Assembly (NCBI GenBank): GCA_004123355.1
Contig: SCHM01000004.1
Location: 7,095,017 to 7,159,016, forward strand
Source: Amphirosellinia nigrospora
Taxonomy: Eukaryota > Ascomycota > Sordariomycetes > Xylariales > Xylariaceae
Length of the DNA: 64,000 nucleotides
Reading direction: 5' to 3'
The notes beneath the pieces are model-generated. The model did no database searches, was not told where the DNA came from, and saw only the letters and a list, made by a program, of their open reading frames with translations. The position numbers were made by a program, and so were the translations under genes. Positions 1 through 10,874 of this stretch are shown here, piece after piece (the stretch's first letter is position 1; each line of letters starts with the position of its first letter).

Positions 1-699
1 TAGGTACCATACAAAATATTCCTTCATTCCTTTCCACCTGGGCGACCACCGCGCCAGACAGACGAGGAAAGGATTCAGCCAGAGAAAACGAACTAACGTA
101 GTTGATGACATGCTACAAAGACTCCGGGGTCAATGGTCTGTCAATGGGTCGGATCATAGTTGCGAGCAAATCGGGGCGCCATCTCAATTGGGATCTATAT
201 GGGCTGCGGTGACTTCGTCCGGGATGTGTGAATCGGAGAAAAACTATGAAATCATTGAATCGAATTGATCGACATCATAAAAATGGGTCTGGTCCTAACA
301 TAGCACTGCTATTAGCCAAGCCACGACAGGACTGCCGGCTGCCTGCCGGCCACTGTAGGTATTCTAGGTCCGGTTCCGGTTCTAGTGCTTCAAGTCGCGT
401 CGTGCCGTGCCACTCCTCCCACTCCTCCCACTCCTCAACTTGCATCTGGCACTGAACCGAGCCCATATAGAATGAGGGATCGGCGCGCGCCTTTTGTTCC
501 GATCGATTGCAGAGACCCTTCTCATTTCATGATGGCAATGACAATGGGAAACATCCTCCCGTCTGCTCCCGCATCCATGCACGACCTCGCTCCGGGAGCT
601 TCTGTCCGGCGTGTCACCGGATTGTGCGCAGGCCCAGCGTCGATGTTGTAGCGTAAGTAAATCACATTTGCTAGGTATCCGCTAACTTCTTGTGGCCCC
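1..699. other. no gene recognised; short tandem repeat
   Basis: I see no coding region that I can support. A small tandem array of the unit CCCACTCCT occurs at about 412-437. The short frames here are low-complexity and lack any recognisable motif. The stretch lies downstream of the minus-strand RING gene and may contain its 3' untranslated region. Confidence 0.5.
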
Positions 700-1420
700 T
701 TACAGTTGCAGATCTACTACAGTAGCGTACAGCCGCATGGCAGGGATAACGACAACCTGGCTTGAACTATCCCCCCTAAACTCCCGCTCTCTGCCTCCAC
801 TCTCCCGGCGCGGATAATACACACCTCTGCAGATCGGGCACGTGTTCTTGCGAAACCAAGTGACCAGACATCGCGAATGAAATGTATGACCACATCGACG
901 AATCCTCAAGATCTCATTATCCATGGATTGAAGTGTCGCGCTTCCCTGTCGGTCCGGCGTGTCGACCATGGACGCCGTGGTAGTTTCGTGTCGCTCTAAA
1001 CCCGCCTCGAGATCTATTTCAGCATCTTGCCGACTTGTAATCTCATTCGATCTCCTGCTAAACGATTCTAGACAGATCGGACTAGACGGATATTAGCGGT
1101 GCATAGCGTCCCTCGAGATACGGGTAGTTGCCCCCCATTCTGTATCTTCGCAGTCAAACCTGTACTCGTCCTGCCTTCGCCTCTCCGTGACTGTGTATAG
1201 TTGACTCAACCCATCTCGGATCGATCGCGCAATTCGGATTTTCTGCATACCAAGGCGGGTTCGCCGATCTGTCCGCTCAAAGTTCCTGGCATGTAGTCAG
1301 CGGTTGACACGCTCCGAGAGCGCGCGTAATGGCCGGGGTTACTCACAATATCAGCCCTATGACGACTGTCAGAAGAGCCATGAGGCATAGCGCAGCCACA
1401 TCGTCCCAAGTTTCCACCAT
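700..1420 (-). CDS. membrane-anchored RING-H2 finger protein (probable E3 ubiquitin ligase)
   Basis: Reads as three exons: 1420-1347, 1268-1251 (an 18-nt microexon) and 1081-700. Together they give an uninterrupted 157-residue protein. The start follows an in-frame stop. Residues about 9-25 (ALCLMALLTVVIGLIL) form one membrane helix. The RING-H2 ligands follow: CPICLESF, whose first Cys codon is created by the second splice, then CGHTFH, C, and CPIC. Between the second and third Cys lies an unusually long loop of about 55 residues rich in charged and hydroxyl residues. Donors are GTGAGT and GTATGC; acceptors are ACAG and CTAG, with a CTAAT branch 10 nt upstream of the latter. Family knowledge: membrane-tethered RING-H2 proteins recruit E2 enzymes and ubiquitinate membrane or secretory substrates; the substrate is unknown. 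No indel is needed to read it. The splice model is inferred, the RING half is certain. Confidence 0.75.
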
Positions 1421-2043
1421 GATGAGCTATGACGTACCCGTGGGACAAGACACCGGCCCTCCATTTGCAACGTTCGATGTGTTTGCTTTTATTGCGACTG
1501 GAACATGAGCGAAATTGGTGCGACAGGTAATCCGAATGGTTTGACTTTACGTAGCTCGGGTTCTCTGCGGCATGACCCGGAATAAAAGAGTTAACCAAAG
1601 TTTATATGCTTTCATTTGTCCTGGTAGGCCCTAGTTCGCAGATGATATATCAAGTTTTGCTAGACAGTATGCTTTGGCTACCAAGTACGGTTTCAGCCTA
1701 TCGTCATTGTCAAAGCTATTATCACATACGAGGCACTACGGAGACGATTATAGGAGCCCTGAATTCGAGCTTTGAACAGGCCAAGTCTAAATTAGCCCTC
1801 CACCTACCGCGAGGTTTTCTTCTAACATCCAGATCCTCTATCCCAACAACTAATCGGAATGTTTTGTCTATCTGGGTAAGTAGGAAAAGACACCCACCAG
1901 AAGCCATATCTATGATTGGATAAGCTCGTCACTGGATAGCTCGCACAACATGTAGGGCCTAGACGGGCCGGACCGACCGGCCAAATACGGTTGCCCCAAA
2001 CGTTATCGAACCAGGTCCGATTAACATTGGGCGGCGGCCTGTG
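1421..2043. other. intergenic, nothing recognised
   Basis: The interval separates two minus-strand genes. It should contain the RING gene promoter and the 3' end of the SET-domain gene. Frames here have no family signature. Confidence 0.5.
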
Positions 2044-3675
2044 CTAGAGCCGCATTGTAATCTCATTTTGTCCGAAGTCTCTTGGCTGAGGGCTGCGTTT
2101 CTTCGGCCTGCGAGGCGCTAAACCATTTAACTTCTCATTGGCGACGCCGATGGCCTCCTGCAGCAAGAGCTTTTCACCGTAGCGAACGAATGTGGCCATT
2201 CCGAGGCGACCCGATACGCATTACTGGCAAGCAGCTCGGCGTCGTTATCGGCGCTCGTGGGGTATTCGGATAACTTTATTTTAAATGCGCTGCGCATGGC
2301 GGAGTAGCAAATTCTCTCCTCTGTTTATCAGGTAGTGTTTCAGGGCTCAGTTTGCGGATGGCTATGAGGATGGCGTTGATCTGCTCTCGGAGGTCTTCTG
2401 GAAGATTCTTCAGTGTCTTAGGGCCATGAAATTCGCCTCGGGAATCCGGCTCGTCCAAGTCACGGTCCAGGACGAAGGCGTCCTCAACTTCCTCCGGGTC
2501 TAGTTCTGCAGACTTTTGAGGGTTAGTAGACGCTTGCACAAGAACCATCAAACTCTCTCTGGGTCGCTCACCGCTTGCCCCCAGATCACATCCCCTATCG
2601 CGATAGTCTGTTTTAAGGCTGACATGACCAAATCCCAGGACAACTCGACCACGTCATATCGGGCGTGGTGTATGCTAGTATACCCATACCGACGCAACAG
2701 CTCCCATTCCAAGAGGACCATAATAATTTAGTATCTCTTGACCTGCGCAATTGGCCGGATAGCGGTTACGGTCAGGCTGTCCTCCTCGTGATTAACATGC
2801 GCCTACCAAATATTAATCATCCACGACTTCATTGTACTAGAGACAACCTACGTTGAATTCGGCATCCGCATTCAGGATATCAGCCATAGGTACCATGCCC
2901 ATTAAGACTTGCCCTCTCTATCTTCGACCTCGTCCTCGTCCTCTTGATCTGCGTCGTCATCGTCATTTTCGAGGTCGAAGGCATATGCCATTATAATGCT
3001 ACCTATTCGATGAGCCAGTAGTATAAGCTCATCTTCGGCAAGCTTCCGCGACCCTCGGGATAGAAAATATCGGGATTCTTCTCAATGATAGGAATGATTC
3101 TTGCCCGAAACATTGAGTCGGCGTCGTCTTTACCGATCTTGGCAACAATGGAACTGGCCTGGAGCCAATCAAGTTGTTTATCGGACCACACATCAAGGTA
3201 TCAAACTCGGTAGGTAATACATCAAAGTAGCGCTGCCACCGTGACCTTTCACCTGTAGATACTCGTACATCATGACTAAGATGAGTGAGACCCAGTTGTC
3301 GGGCGGGCCGGTCGTCGCGCCATCGTCATCATCGGCTTCAGCGTCAGTTTCACCAGGACAGCGGTCGCAAAGACATCCGGTATTCTCTGAACAAGATCAG
3401 ACGTCTGCGTATTGATGATGGCAGCTCTGGGGATGGTGAACAGCACAGTATTTTCTGGGATGTTGGTTTTTGCGACTAGTGAATTTATTAGCGAATCAAA
3501 AATGTTCCTCGCAGCTATAGTTTTGACAACGATGCCAAGTACTTACCGATCCTCTCCCCCGGCCATTTTGTCTTAGGTCTTGGATTTCAATATCATGGTG
3601 AAAGCTCGCACCCGGCACGGCCTTGAACCAGTGCATAAATTTGGCAGTCTTTGCCTCAAAAGCCGGATCAGCCAT
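2044..3675 (-). CDS. SET-domain ribosomal lysine N-methyltransferase, RKM4/SETD6-like
   Basis: Protein similarity is continuous across the span once introns and single-base losses are bridged. The start (MADPAFEAKTAKFMHWFK) leads into the family N-terminus DIEIQDLRQNGRGRG. Next come LFTIPRAAIINTQTSDL, an acidic DDDDG loop, YLQGERSRWQRYFDVLPTEF, WSDKQLDWLQASS, then the SET core: MVPMADILNAD with a following N-x-H and ILNYYGPL, LLRRYGYTS. The C-terminal Rubisco-LSMT-like helices end in GEKLLLQEAIGVANEKL and a basic tail. Introns: about 3540-3480 (GTAAGT) and one inside the SET core (GTAGGT...GGTAG). The family mono-methylates lysines on ribosomal proteins using S-adenosylmethionine. At least five 1-2 base losses occur, for example before the WSD motif and in the GNGELLRR region. 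Either the gene is decayed or, more likely, the assembly has indel errors. Confidence 0.88.
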
Positions 3676-4808
3676 TGTGTGATCCCAATCTCGCTACAGG
3701 TTAAGCAGTTAACAAGGTGGAAGATTCAATGTTCGATAGGATCAACTGGGAGATAGGCAAATAAGTCCCGGGCTTGTTTGTTGTAGGGCCACCTGGAGAT
3801 CGGGTTGTTTCCGAACAGTAAGCGATAAGCGATACTAGTCGCAGTGGGTCCATCCGCCCGTCACCACTGCGCTAGGCTTCTCCACAGTACCTAAGCTAGA
3901 AGTACCTACAGAAGTCGGCGAGATTATATGTAGTTCAGTTGGGTTGGGCAGTCCAGATGGCCCCTCGAATGACTAATAATTACATTGCAATATCATTATT
4001 TACAAGCAGATGGTGAGGTCTACCGGAGCTGTCACTCGCTTTCAGCCTAAATTTGGAGGCAGTGGAATACGCTGAGGGCGCCCATAGCAGAACACGGTTC
4101 ATACAGGATACAGAAATAGACAATATAAGTGTCCCGCTGTTCTACTGTGAAAAAGGGGCATGCCGCTTGACCTAAGTTAACCTGAGCACAAGATGCATTG
4201 AGCTCTGAGCCGGGGTCTGCCTCCCATTCGCAATACAACAATCAACAATACCCCAGAACCCTAAGTAACGAACAATGGGATTCGTGCCGGCGCCTTTTGT
4301 ATATCTATATTTTGTTTCGCTGCAATCACGTTTAAATGGTAATTGCCGGCTGGCTCGACCTAAGAGCATTGACTTCAGATGTTTAAATGCGTCCGGGATC
4401 GCAAATCCGACTTAGCAATGCCAAATAGGTAATCACGATAACAAGACTAATTAGAGTTGAGGGGGCTTCGAGAGTAAGGTCTTACCTTGCTTCCTCCTAC
4501 CGAGACAGGCTTCCTTCAGAAGCGCCTTCTTATTATTGAACGACAACTCGGTCGAGGCCGCACCGCTATGGCATTTCTACGTACTACCATTTGCAAGACC
4601 TGGGATACCTCCATCGCTCTAGAGTATGTGAGTAGTTACAGAATAGACACGGAAGTAACGTCCGAGCTATAAGCGAAAACGCGCTTTAAATATAGTCCCT
4701 CCATCACGAAGACTATGGATGCGTTCATTTCGCGCATCGTCTAGAATCGTTGTAACTTTGACGAGGGGACCAACGGCATACTACGCTACAAACTGCATCG
4801 TTTAAAAA
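3676..4808. other. intergenic, nothing recognised
   Basis: Short frames on both strands lack motifs or typical composition. The first few hundred bases should hold the promoter of the minus-strand SET gene. No repeat or RNA gene is evident. Confidence 0.45.
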
Positions 4809-5919
4809 ACATCCAAGTCTCGAACTGCCTCAGTCACGGACCAGGAGGCCGAAAATACCATATTCTGCAAGCTATGCGAAAAGGCCTCCAAGCTAGACAT
4901 CCCCAACGCGGTAGTTTGTTCGAGTCAGGAATGCGAGAAAAGGGAGAAAAAATCCCGGCAGACTCGTGAGAGATCCCAGAGAAAACGGGACCGAAACCTA
5001 CAGCGTAGAGACAGAAGATATCAGACGAAGCAACGGTTACAAGATAACAATACTGGCCAGGCTACAACACTTGCTACCGACTCTCGAAGTCCTATGACTA
5101 GGTGTCCTATTACACAACCATCAGCCCCTAGACGACAATTTCATCAGGATCGTCCGCCACAATCTTGCAATATAACACCCTCTGTAACAACAAGAGAAAT
5201 CATAGGTTTAACGGATGATGATTTGACACCAAGGCCGAACCCTTACGAACAAGTAATAAAACTATAGCCAAGCAACCCCGCGAGGTTACCAGCAACAACC
5301 ACTACTGATATAGTACCTTTGACCAGACCATCTAACTGTAGAGTTTCCAAGCCTCTATTTCCAAGTGGCAGCATCAGCATATAGCCAAATAGCTGAAGCA
5401 ATCAACCAGTTAAAAGCTGCTAAAATGGCTGATGAGGGAATACCACCGAGCCAAAGTCTTCCACAGCACGTTCCTACGCTAAACTCATATGCCTACGAGC
5501 AAATACCAGACTGTAGTCAAACGGTCAGGCAGGGTAGTCAACCACAAACTATTACAATGCCCCATAGGACTGGGACAATGGCACCAAGTCAGAGTCTACC
5601 ACAGCTTATTCCTACACTAGACTCCGATCTTTACGAGAAAGCGCTGGTATGTAGGCCACAATGCCAACATAATTCCCAGCAAGGACATAGTAATGCATCT
5701 TCTAACATTCAAAACTACGATACTCTTTTTTCTACGGTAGACGATTCAGGACATGATTTTACAGCTATTACCGGCTACCCATTGCCCAGCACTGGCAGTC
5801 CTCGTCCCACTTGGGAGGTACCAGCCTCCCAAGATATCCAGCCGTCCAGCCTACAGACACACGGCGAAGAACTTGACGAATCTAGTGTCACAAGGGCTCT
5901 AATTGAGGGCTTGGAATAG
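4809..5919 (+). pseudogene. decayed gene: Cys-motif, basic region and P/Q-rich duplicated C-terminus
   Basis: Not a family I recognise. Frame 1 runs from a stop at about 4804 to a TAG at 5264-5266. It contains CKLC, then C-x4-C (CSSQEC) about 16 residues later, then a strongly basic segment rich in Arg/Lys/Gln, then Pro/Thr-rich sequence. The frame continues past the TAG to a second stop at about 5381, where a one-base shift joins it to a second frame ending at 5919. That part carries two copies of a module, PSQSLPQ-h-PTL (about 5446-5480 and 5584-5615). The spacing of the four cysteines suggests a zinc-binding module (inference). No plausible ATG precedes the Cys motif. The last codons overlap a dispersed repeat shared with 13.0-13.6 kb. 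I read it as a degraded repeat-associated gene; a genuine gene with a sequencing error is possible. Confidence 0.45.
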
Positions 5920-6243
5920 GTTCAATTTGAGTAATAAACGACTATGGTGCCAAAGGGGCCATATAGATCTAGGTTCCTTTTCCCTCGAGGGGAGAATTCG
6001 AGCCCTTTTTATGCTCAGAATTCTCCTTCCTTTCCTTTCCTTTCCCTTCTTCACGGGACCGAAAGGTAAGACCTCTGTAGCCGGTGAGGCGAGTGTTTCG
6101 GGTTCGAGTTCAGCTCGGTATCTGCTTCTGAGACTCACGATAACTTCGTACGACTGCCTCAGCCTCGTAGGGTAGTATTTCGCGAGCTCCGTATGGGACC
6201 CTGTGTGGCACTGTATTGCGCACTGACCAGGGTCCGTGTGACA
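5886..6243 (+). repeat. left arm of an inverted dispersed repeat
   Basis: Closely matches the reverse complement of 13043-13627. Shared landmarks are GGTGCCAAAGGGGCCATAT, a CCTTTCC-rich tract, GGTGAGGCGAGTGT, and a terminal GGGTCCGTGTGACA. Similarity stops abruptly after TGTGACA: this copy continues TCTAG..., the other continues into a LamB/YcsF gene. Near the inner end both arms share an open frame of about 37 codons (ETHDN...VRLPQPRRVV...GPCVALYCALTRVRVT) with a few substitutions, so the repeat may derive from a coding element. Confidence 0.8.
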
Positions 6244-7242
6244 TCTAGCTTTACAGGGGTTCCTAAGCTGTTAGGTCAAGAGGCTGGCAAATTGGGACCC
6301 CAACACAAGCCTCTGAGCTCGACGATGGTTTTCTTGAAGGTGGTAACAATGCACTGGGAGACTCGACATAAGGCCCTAAGCTTGAAGATGGTTCTGCAAA
6401 AGGTGATAAAAGGGCACCTAACACACTATACGCAAAAAATACCAGCTACGCCACTATCCATGCCTATGTCGCGGCCACTGCAGATAACACAAACGAAACG
6501 GAAGAAGACTGTAACCGCCTCTATGCCCTCCTATACGATTTAAGATAACCGCCGTCTCTGTTTTACTTGACAACGTCAGATGCACCGCGTCGCTGCCTGT
6601 TAGCATTATTGCACCCACATGACTACTGGGCTTTTTCCCCATACACATACGGAATAGGAATTCAAGACGCCAATTGGGGTACACGGGTATGATCGTATCC
6701 GGAAATCGTTTTCAATAAGGGAGAGTTGGCATCAATGGCATAGATTTAGAGCCCTGGCTCTCTTGGAAGTGATTATTCCTAACGGGAGAATAGAGAGATA
6801 ACGAACTTGTAGAATTCACTCATGCATACTAATAACACGGTGTTTGCAAGTTCTCTTACTCCTTAGTCTACGTCAATAAGCATTTAAGAATTACATATGG
6901 GCCGGCATCTTAGCCCCTAACGTTTTTTTATCGTCTTGGTACGATCTCAGCTTTACGGCTGGACGCGTTCTGTCGTGTCCTGACACATGAGTCCGAAGCG
7001 CGTCTAACAGATGAACACCGAGAATTGCGAATAGCAAACGTGATGTCGTTGGTGTTAGATGCCTAGTCAGACTAGTGCTGATCTCGCCAACTCCGGCGGT
7101 AAATTATCGTCCCGTAGTCCGCACAAACTCTAGGTTATGTGCTTGGCGGCCCGTTTTAGCAGATAAAAGGTGCGATTGCCGTCATGCATCGACATTGAGC
7201 TCGCCTCTATGTCGCGGGAATTTAACCTCACGCCACGACAAA
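6244..7242. other. inner flank of the left repeat arm; weak frames only
   Basis: A frame continues from the repeat to about 6543 (Lys/Met-rich), and an alternative frame ends in an acidic stretch near 6540. Neither matches a family. The remainder up to the glycosyltransferase start is AT-balanced sequence without recognisable features and should contain that gene's promoter. Confidence 0.4.
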
Positions 7243-8500
7243 ATGGGTTCGACGATAGAATACACCTCATTTCAGGCCGTGACCCCTGGGATAACGCTTA
7301 TTCCAGAGACCGGGGTGGACAGACGGACCGACGGGGAGCTTATCGAGGCGCTCAGACATCCTGGTCCGGTGCGTCATGAGCGAAATGTCTGGGCGTTCTG
7401 GGACACGGGCTATGACAACATGCGGCCATGGACACAGCGCAACGTCCTCGGCTGGGTTCGCCGCCAGGGTCCTTCTTGGGATGTGCGGCTACTAGACATG
7501 GTGCCCGGCTCAGCTACCCACGTGCAAAACTTCGTGCCTCGGGAATATCTCCCCGAATGTTTCAAGAACGGTACTATGGACGGGATGGCGAAGGGTCAGC
7601 ATGCCAGCGACATGGCGCGATTGCCCTTCTGTACCTATACGGGGGCATCTGGCTTGACGTGGGGTCTATCTTGTTCCGAAAGTTTGACGATATCTTCTGG
7701 CGAGACTTGGAGGACCCGTCATCTCCTTTTGAAATGGGCATCACGTTGCTTCAATCGCGGAAGTATATCGGACAGTGTCTGACTGGTTTTATTGGGCGAG
7801 GAAAGGGAACCCGTTTATCGAGCGCTGGATGCGACTTTGGCTGGAGCTCTGGAAAGACGGGCGCACTAACTGCGTCGGCTTGCACGAGCACCCACTTTTA
7901 AAGGGCTTGGGTTTGATTATCCCGCCGGAAGAATTAGAGCAGGAGAATCCTCGTAAAATAGACCTGGGGGGCGTCGGTGTTTTTGACATGAGGATTGTTA
8001 CTGATTACCTGGCGCTGAATATGGCATACGAGCGCGTGCGGTTGCTCAAGGATGACAAGACAGGGTGGAACGGACCGGAATATTTCCGACGCCATGTTCA
8101 CCTGCTCGATACTATCGACGAAGTGTGGAAATCTCATGAGATGCTGCTTCAGGACGAGGTGTTTCCGCTACTTTCGCTTCCGTTTCAGCCCGAGCAGATC
8201 GGGAGTAACCCCGAGCAAAAGGCAGCGGCGGACTATGTCGGACACGTCCTGGCAAACTGCGCAATGGCCAAGCATAGCCAAGGACATTGGCAACCCGGTG
8301 CGAGAATCCCGTTAGCCATGACTTGGAGCATGCCGGAGAATGCCGATGCGGATATCAAGAAGGATACCTGGGCGGAGTACCTTCGATGGGCCAGTATCTT
8401 TTGCGATCAAACAAGGTTAAAGGATCGGTGTTTACCGAGCCTCAAACTGGCTGATGAGCAAGACGAAATCATCAGCGCTGGACTTCTGGAAGCTAAGTAA
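7243..8500 (+). CDS. capsule-polysaccharide-synthesis-type glycosyltransferase
   Basis: The protein starts MGSTIEYTSF. It carries VWAFWDTGYDNMRPWTQRN, a QHASDMARL helix and the catalytic-loop signature LYLYGGIWLDVG; the Asp is the expected nucleotide-sugar/metal ligand of GT32-like folds. WFYWARKGNPFIERW and a long C-terminal helical part follow. The layout matches the fungal Caps_synth (PF05704) glycosyltransferases, usually about 400-450 residues; this span gives about 419. They transfer sugar from a nucleotide donor, generally in the secretory pathway or on surface glycans; acceptor unknown. No signal peptide is visible. Two one-base shifts interrupt it, near 7636 (a C run before LLYLYGG) and near 7770. 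ATG 7243 was chosen because the upstream extension is low-quality sequence. It lies inside the segment bounded by the inverted repeat arms. Confidence 0.85.
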
Positions 8501-9044
8501 GGATAACATACCTACAGCACGGGAAATTCACTAGTAGTGTATGCTGTCAGGACCTCACTATCAGGGTATGGGGTGTATATTGATATCTGTTGTTGCGCAG
8601 GGAGTCTAAGGGTCCCTGGGGGCTAGCCCATGGCTATATACATCTAGGTCCTTTGTTCCCACGGAGTCTATATGAGGCTTAGGAAGGTGAGTGTTTTGTG
8701 TGTCAGACAAGGTATCGTGAGATCAGGAGATGCCTTGTGACATATGCCCTTCAGGCAGAGGCGCAATGATCATACCGACTCAATGCACATCCGATAAACT
8801 GACGACGATTTAATTCTATTCTATTGAACTCGTTTGCTCATGGCAGCTCTCTCGTCCGCTTACATCGTGATGCAGAACAGTTGCCCGACACTCCTAGAAC
8901 ATGGTATCAGCTTCACAAGCCTCGGAATTTCGTGATAGCATATTATACTTACAGTTATCAAAGTATGGAGGGCCGGCGCCAACTAGCCAGGGGGCTCCAA
9001 ACTATTAGAAGGGTGGGGTTACTTGTAGGTTGTCCGTGTGACAT
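8501..9044. other. intergenic between convergent genes
   Basis: Holds 3' regions of the glycosyltransferase (+) and F-box/ankyrin gene (-). The stretch around 8630-8720 faintly resembles the repeat arms (CATCTAGGT..., GGTGAGTGTTT) in the same order, and a short exact match to the repeat end follows at 9032-9048. A badly decayed third copy is possible but unproven. Confidence 0.35.
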
Positions 9045-9048
9045 CTAG
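9032..9048 (+). repeat. 17-bp match to the repeat-arm terminus
   Basis: GTCCGTGTGACATCTAG is identical to the junction at 6233-6249 next to the left repeat arm. Here it overlaps the stop codon of the minus-strand F-box/ankyrin gene, so that gene's 3' end may have been set by an element end. Confidence 0.5.
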
Positions 9049-10874
9049 GTAGTTGTCGAGGCGCCTATATCTGATACCGCAGAGATTTTTTGGACTTCGG
9101 TAGGTCTCTTGGCGTAGCTTTCCATGAGGTCAACGATGGTTGAAGAGAATACCTTATTTGTCTTGACAACCTCTAAGGGGTCACGCCCCTATCCCCACGG
9201 TGCGAGACATCGGCACCAGCCTCTAGCAGTAACTTTATGAGCGAAGTTACCCATGTATCATCATAGCCACTCATATTGGAGTGCCATTCATAGCAAGAGG
9301 AACTTGCGTTGATGCATAGGTGATATAGTGCTGTCCTATTCGATGAATCCGTTTTACACACGTCAGCTCCGTGATTGAGCAAAAGCTCCAAGAACCTAAG
9401 TTGGTCGGCAGGTGTTTGCTTATAGCATTCCATGTCCGCTAGACAGACGAGCGTCAAAAGAGTAGAGTAAGACCCTGGTTCTGTATCACAAATACCATGA
9501 GGGCCAGCCAAGTCAAGGAGAAGAGAGGCTGCGTCCACTACACAGTTGATTGCCGCCTGTTGTAGTGGTGTATTGCCTCCCGTATCGCAAAGCTCGTACG
9601 AGGCGTTCCTATGGATGAAGAACCTCGTGAAATGCGCCCCTAAATTGGAGCCCACCCACAGCCTAGCGGAACCACAGAGCACTGTGAGGGGCGTATTCGC
9701 ATCTCTGTCAAGCTCATTTGGTATGGCTGCATTTTGCACATCTCCCCCATCGGGGACGCGCCCGCGGCCAAAAGCATATTGAAGAGCGTTTCGTAACTCG
9801 TCTGTGGGTCTTCAAGCAACCATTCGGGAGGGAGGTCTAACGTCGCAGTGTCATCGAACGCCTCCAGTGGATGTAAAGTTGTCAATTCAAGCCCCTTGAC
9901 GGCAGCCGTTAGAGGACTCAAGCCTGTGTAGTTAAGATCGTTTACTGTGATTATGGATCTTCCTGCAATATAAAATCTAAATGCATCTTTACGCATTGCA
10001 GAAGTTGTGGACCGGGTAAAAACCGGCCTACTATGCGTCTAAGACTGTTAACAGACGCCGTTCCCGCTTGATTGGAGGCGATGAATTCGAGGATTATGTG
10101 CAACTTAGCCATATCATCTTGGCCATCAAGACGCATCCAAGAATTGTAGTCCGGGTCACGACTACAAAGAAAGAATTCCGACAAAACCCGGTCGCATGCT
10201 TGTTGGACACCCCGTCGCGAATACCCCGACATAGATAATGGTAGTAGGTGGCGCACATAGTCTTTGAGACACTTTTGTTGCCGGCCGCAAGCATCAGCGG
10301 CGAGTATGCCTTGTAGAGATGATAGTCTCCTGTAGTAACTTGTACATCGGCGCCGTGATTTAGGAGTGTCGTGATAATGTCCATGTTAGACTGCTGGAAA
10401 CTTGGTTCGAGAGCCCAATGGATTGGCTTCCAGTGTCTCGCAGCTCTGGAAAGCAGGTGAGGATTTCTGATTCCCTGCATAGCGAAGTCAAATGATGGAG
10501 CGAAGTTTATGTCTGCTCCCGCTGTAACAAGCGTTCGACGAATTCGATTCGGCCATATGCTACAGCAGTAATGAGCGGCGTAGCCGCTTGGATTTTAACA
10601 TGAGATCTGTCATATTGGCCGGTAGTCCGAATACAGGTAGGCGTATCGTAAGCCACATTTAGAGGATAGCGATATCTTTGAAGCATTGCCTCAAAGAGAG
10701 ACATTTTCCATTGACAATTGCCCATCGCAAGCCTGAACCGCTACGTGCTGCATTCAGCCTCAGAAGACTTGCCTCGCCGATGTTATGAAGACGCTTGCTA
10801 GTGATCATCAGGTTCAAGGCGTCTTTTTCGCTAGTGAGACACTTTGATATCTCCAAAAGGACCTCATCAGGCAT
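9045..10874 (-). CDS. F-box-like protein with ankyrin repeats
   Basis: N-terminus MPDEVLLEISKCLTSEKD with ITSKRLHNIGEASLL is an F-box-like start: Leu/Pro-rich helix followed by a basic helix. Ankyrin-type modules follow: ATPLITAVAYGRIEFVERLL, ITTLLNHGADV with YSPLMLAAGNKS, LSPLTAAVKGLEL, ANTPLTVLCGSARL, GNTPLQQAAINCVVDAASLLLD, RFLELLLNHGADV and SLIKLLLEAGADVSHRGD, ending at TAG 9045-9047 after a short tail. Family role: F-box proteins bind Skp1 and present cargo to SCF ubiquitin ligases while ankyrins bind partners; in fungi such genes are abundant and fast-evolving. At least five one-base shifts break the frame, one in a C run at VTP-LEVV near 9180. An alternative upstream ATG at 10894 would add MPPISMQ but needs another shift. 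It lies inside the repeat-bounded segment. Confidence 0.8.

Noticed and set aside
700-969. RING finger lacking its first CxxC pair (degenerate RING)
   Set aside because: Taking the frame upstream of the first Met and adding the 18-nt microexon restores CPIC, so the zinc ligands are complete.
6980-7005. CTGACACATGAGTCCGAAG resembling a hammerhead ribozyme core
   Set aside because: The core spacing is wrong (CTGANGA absent), GAAA is missing and no flanking stems form.
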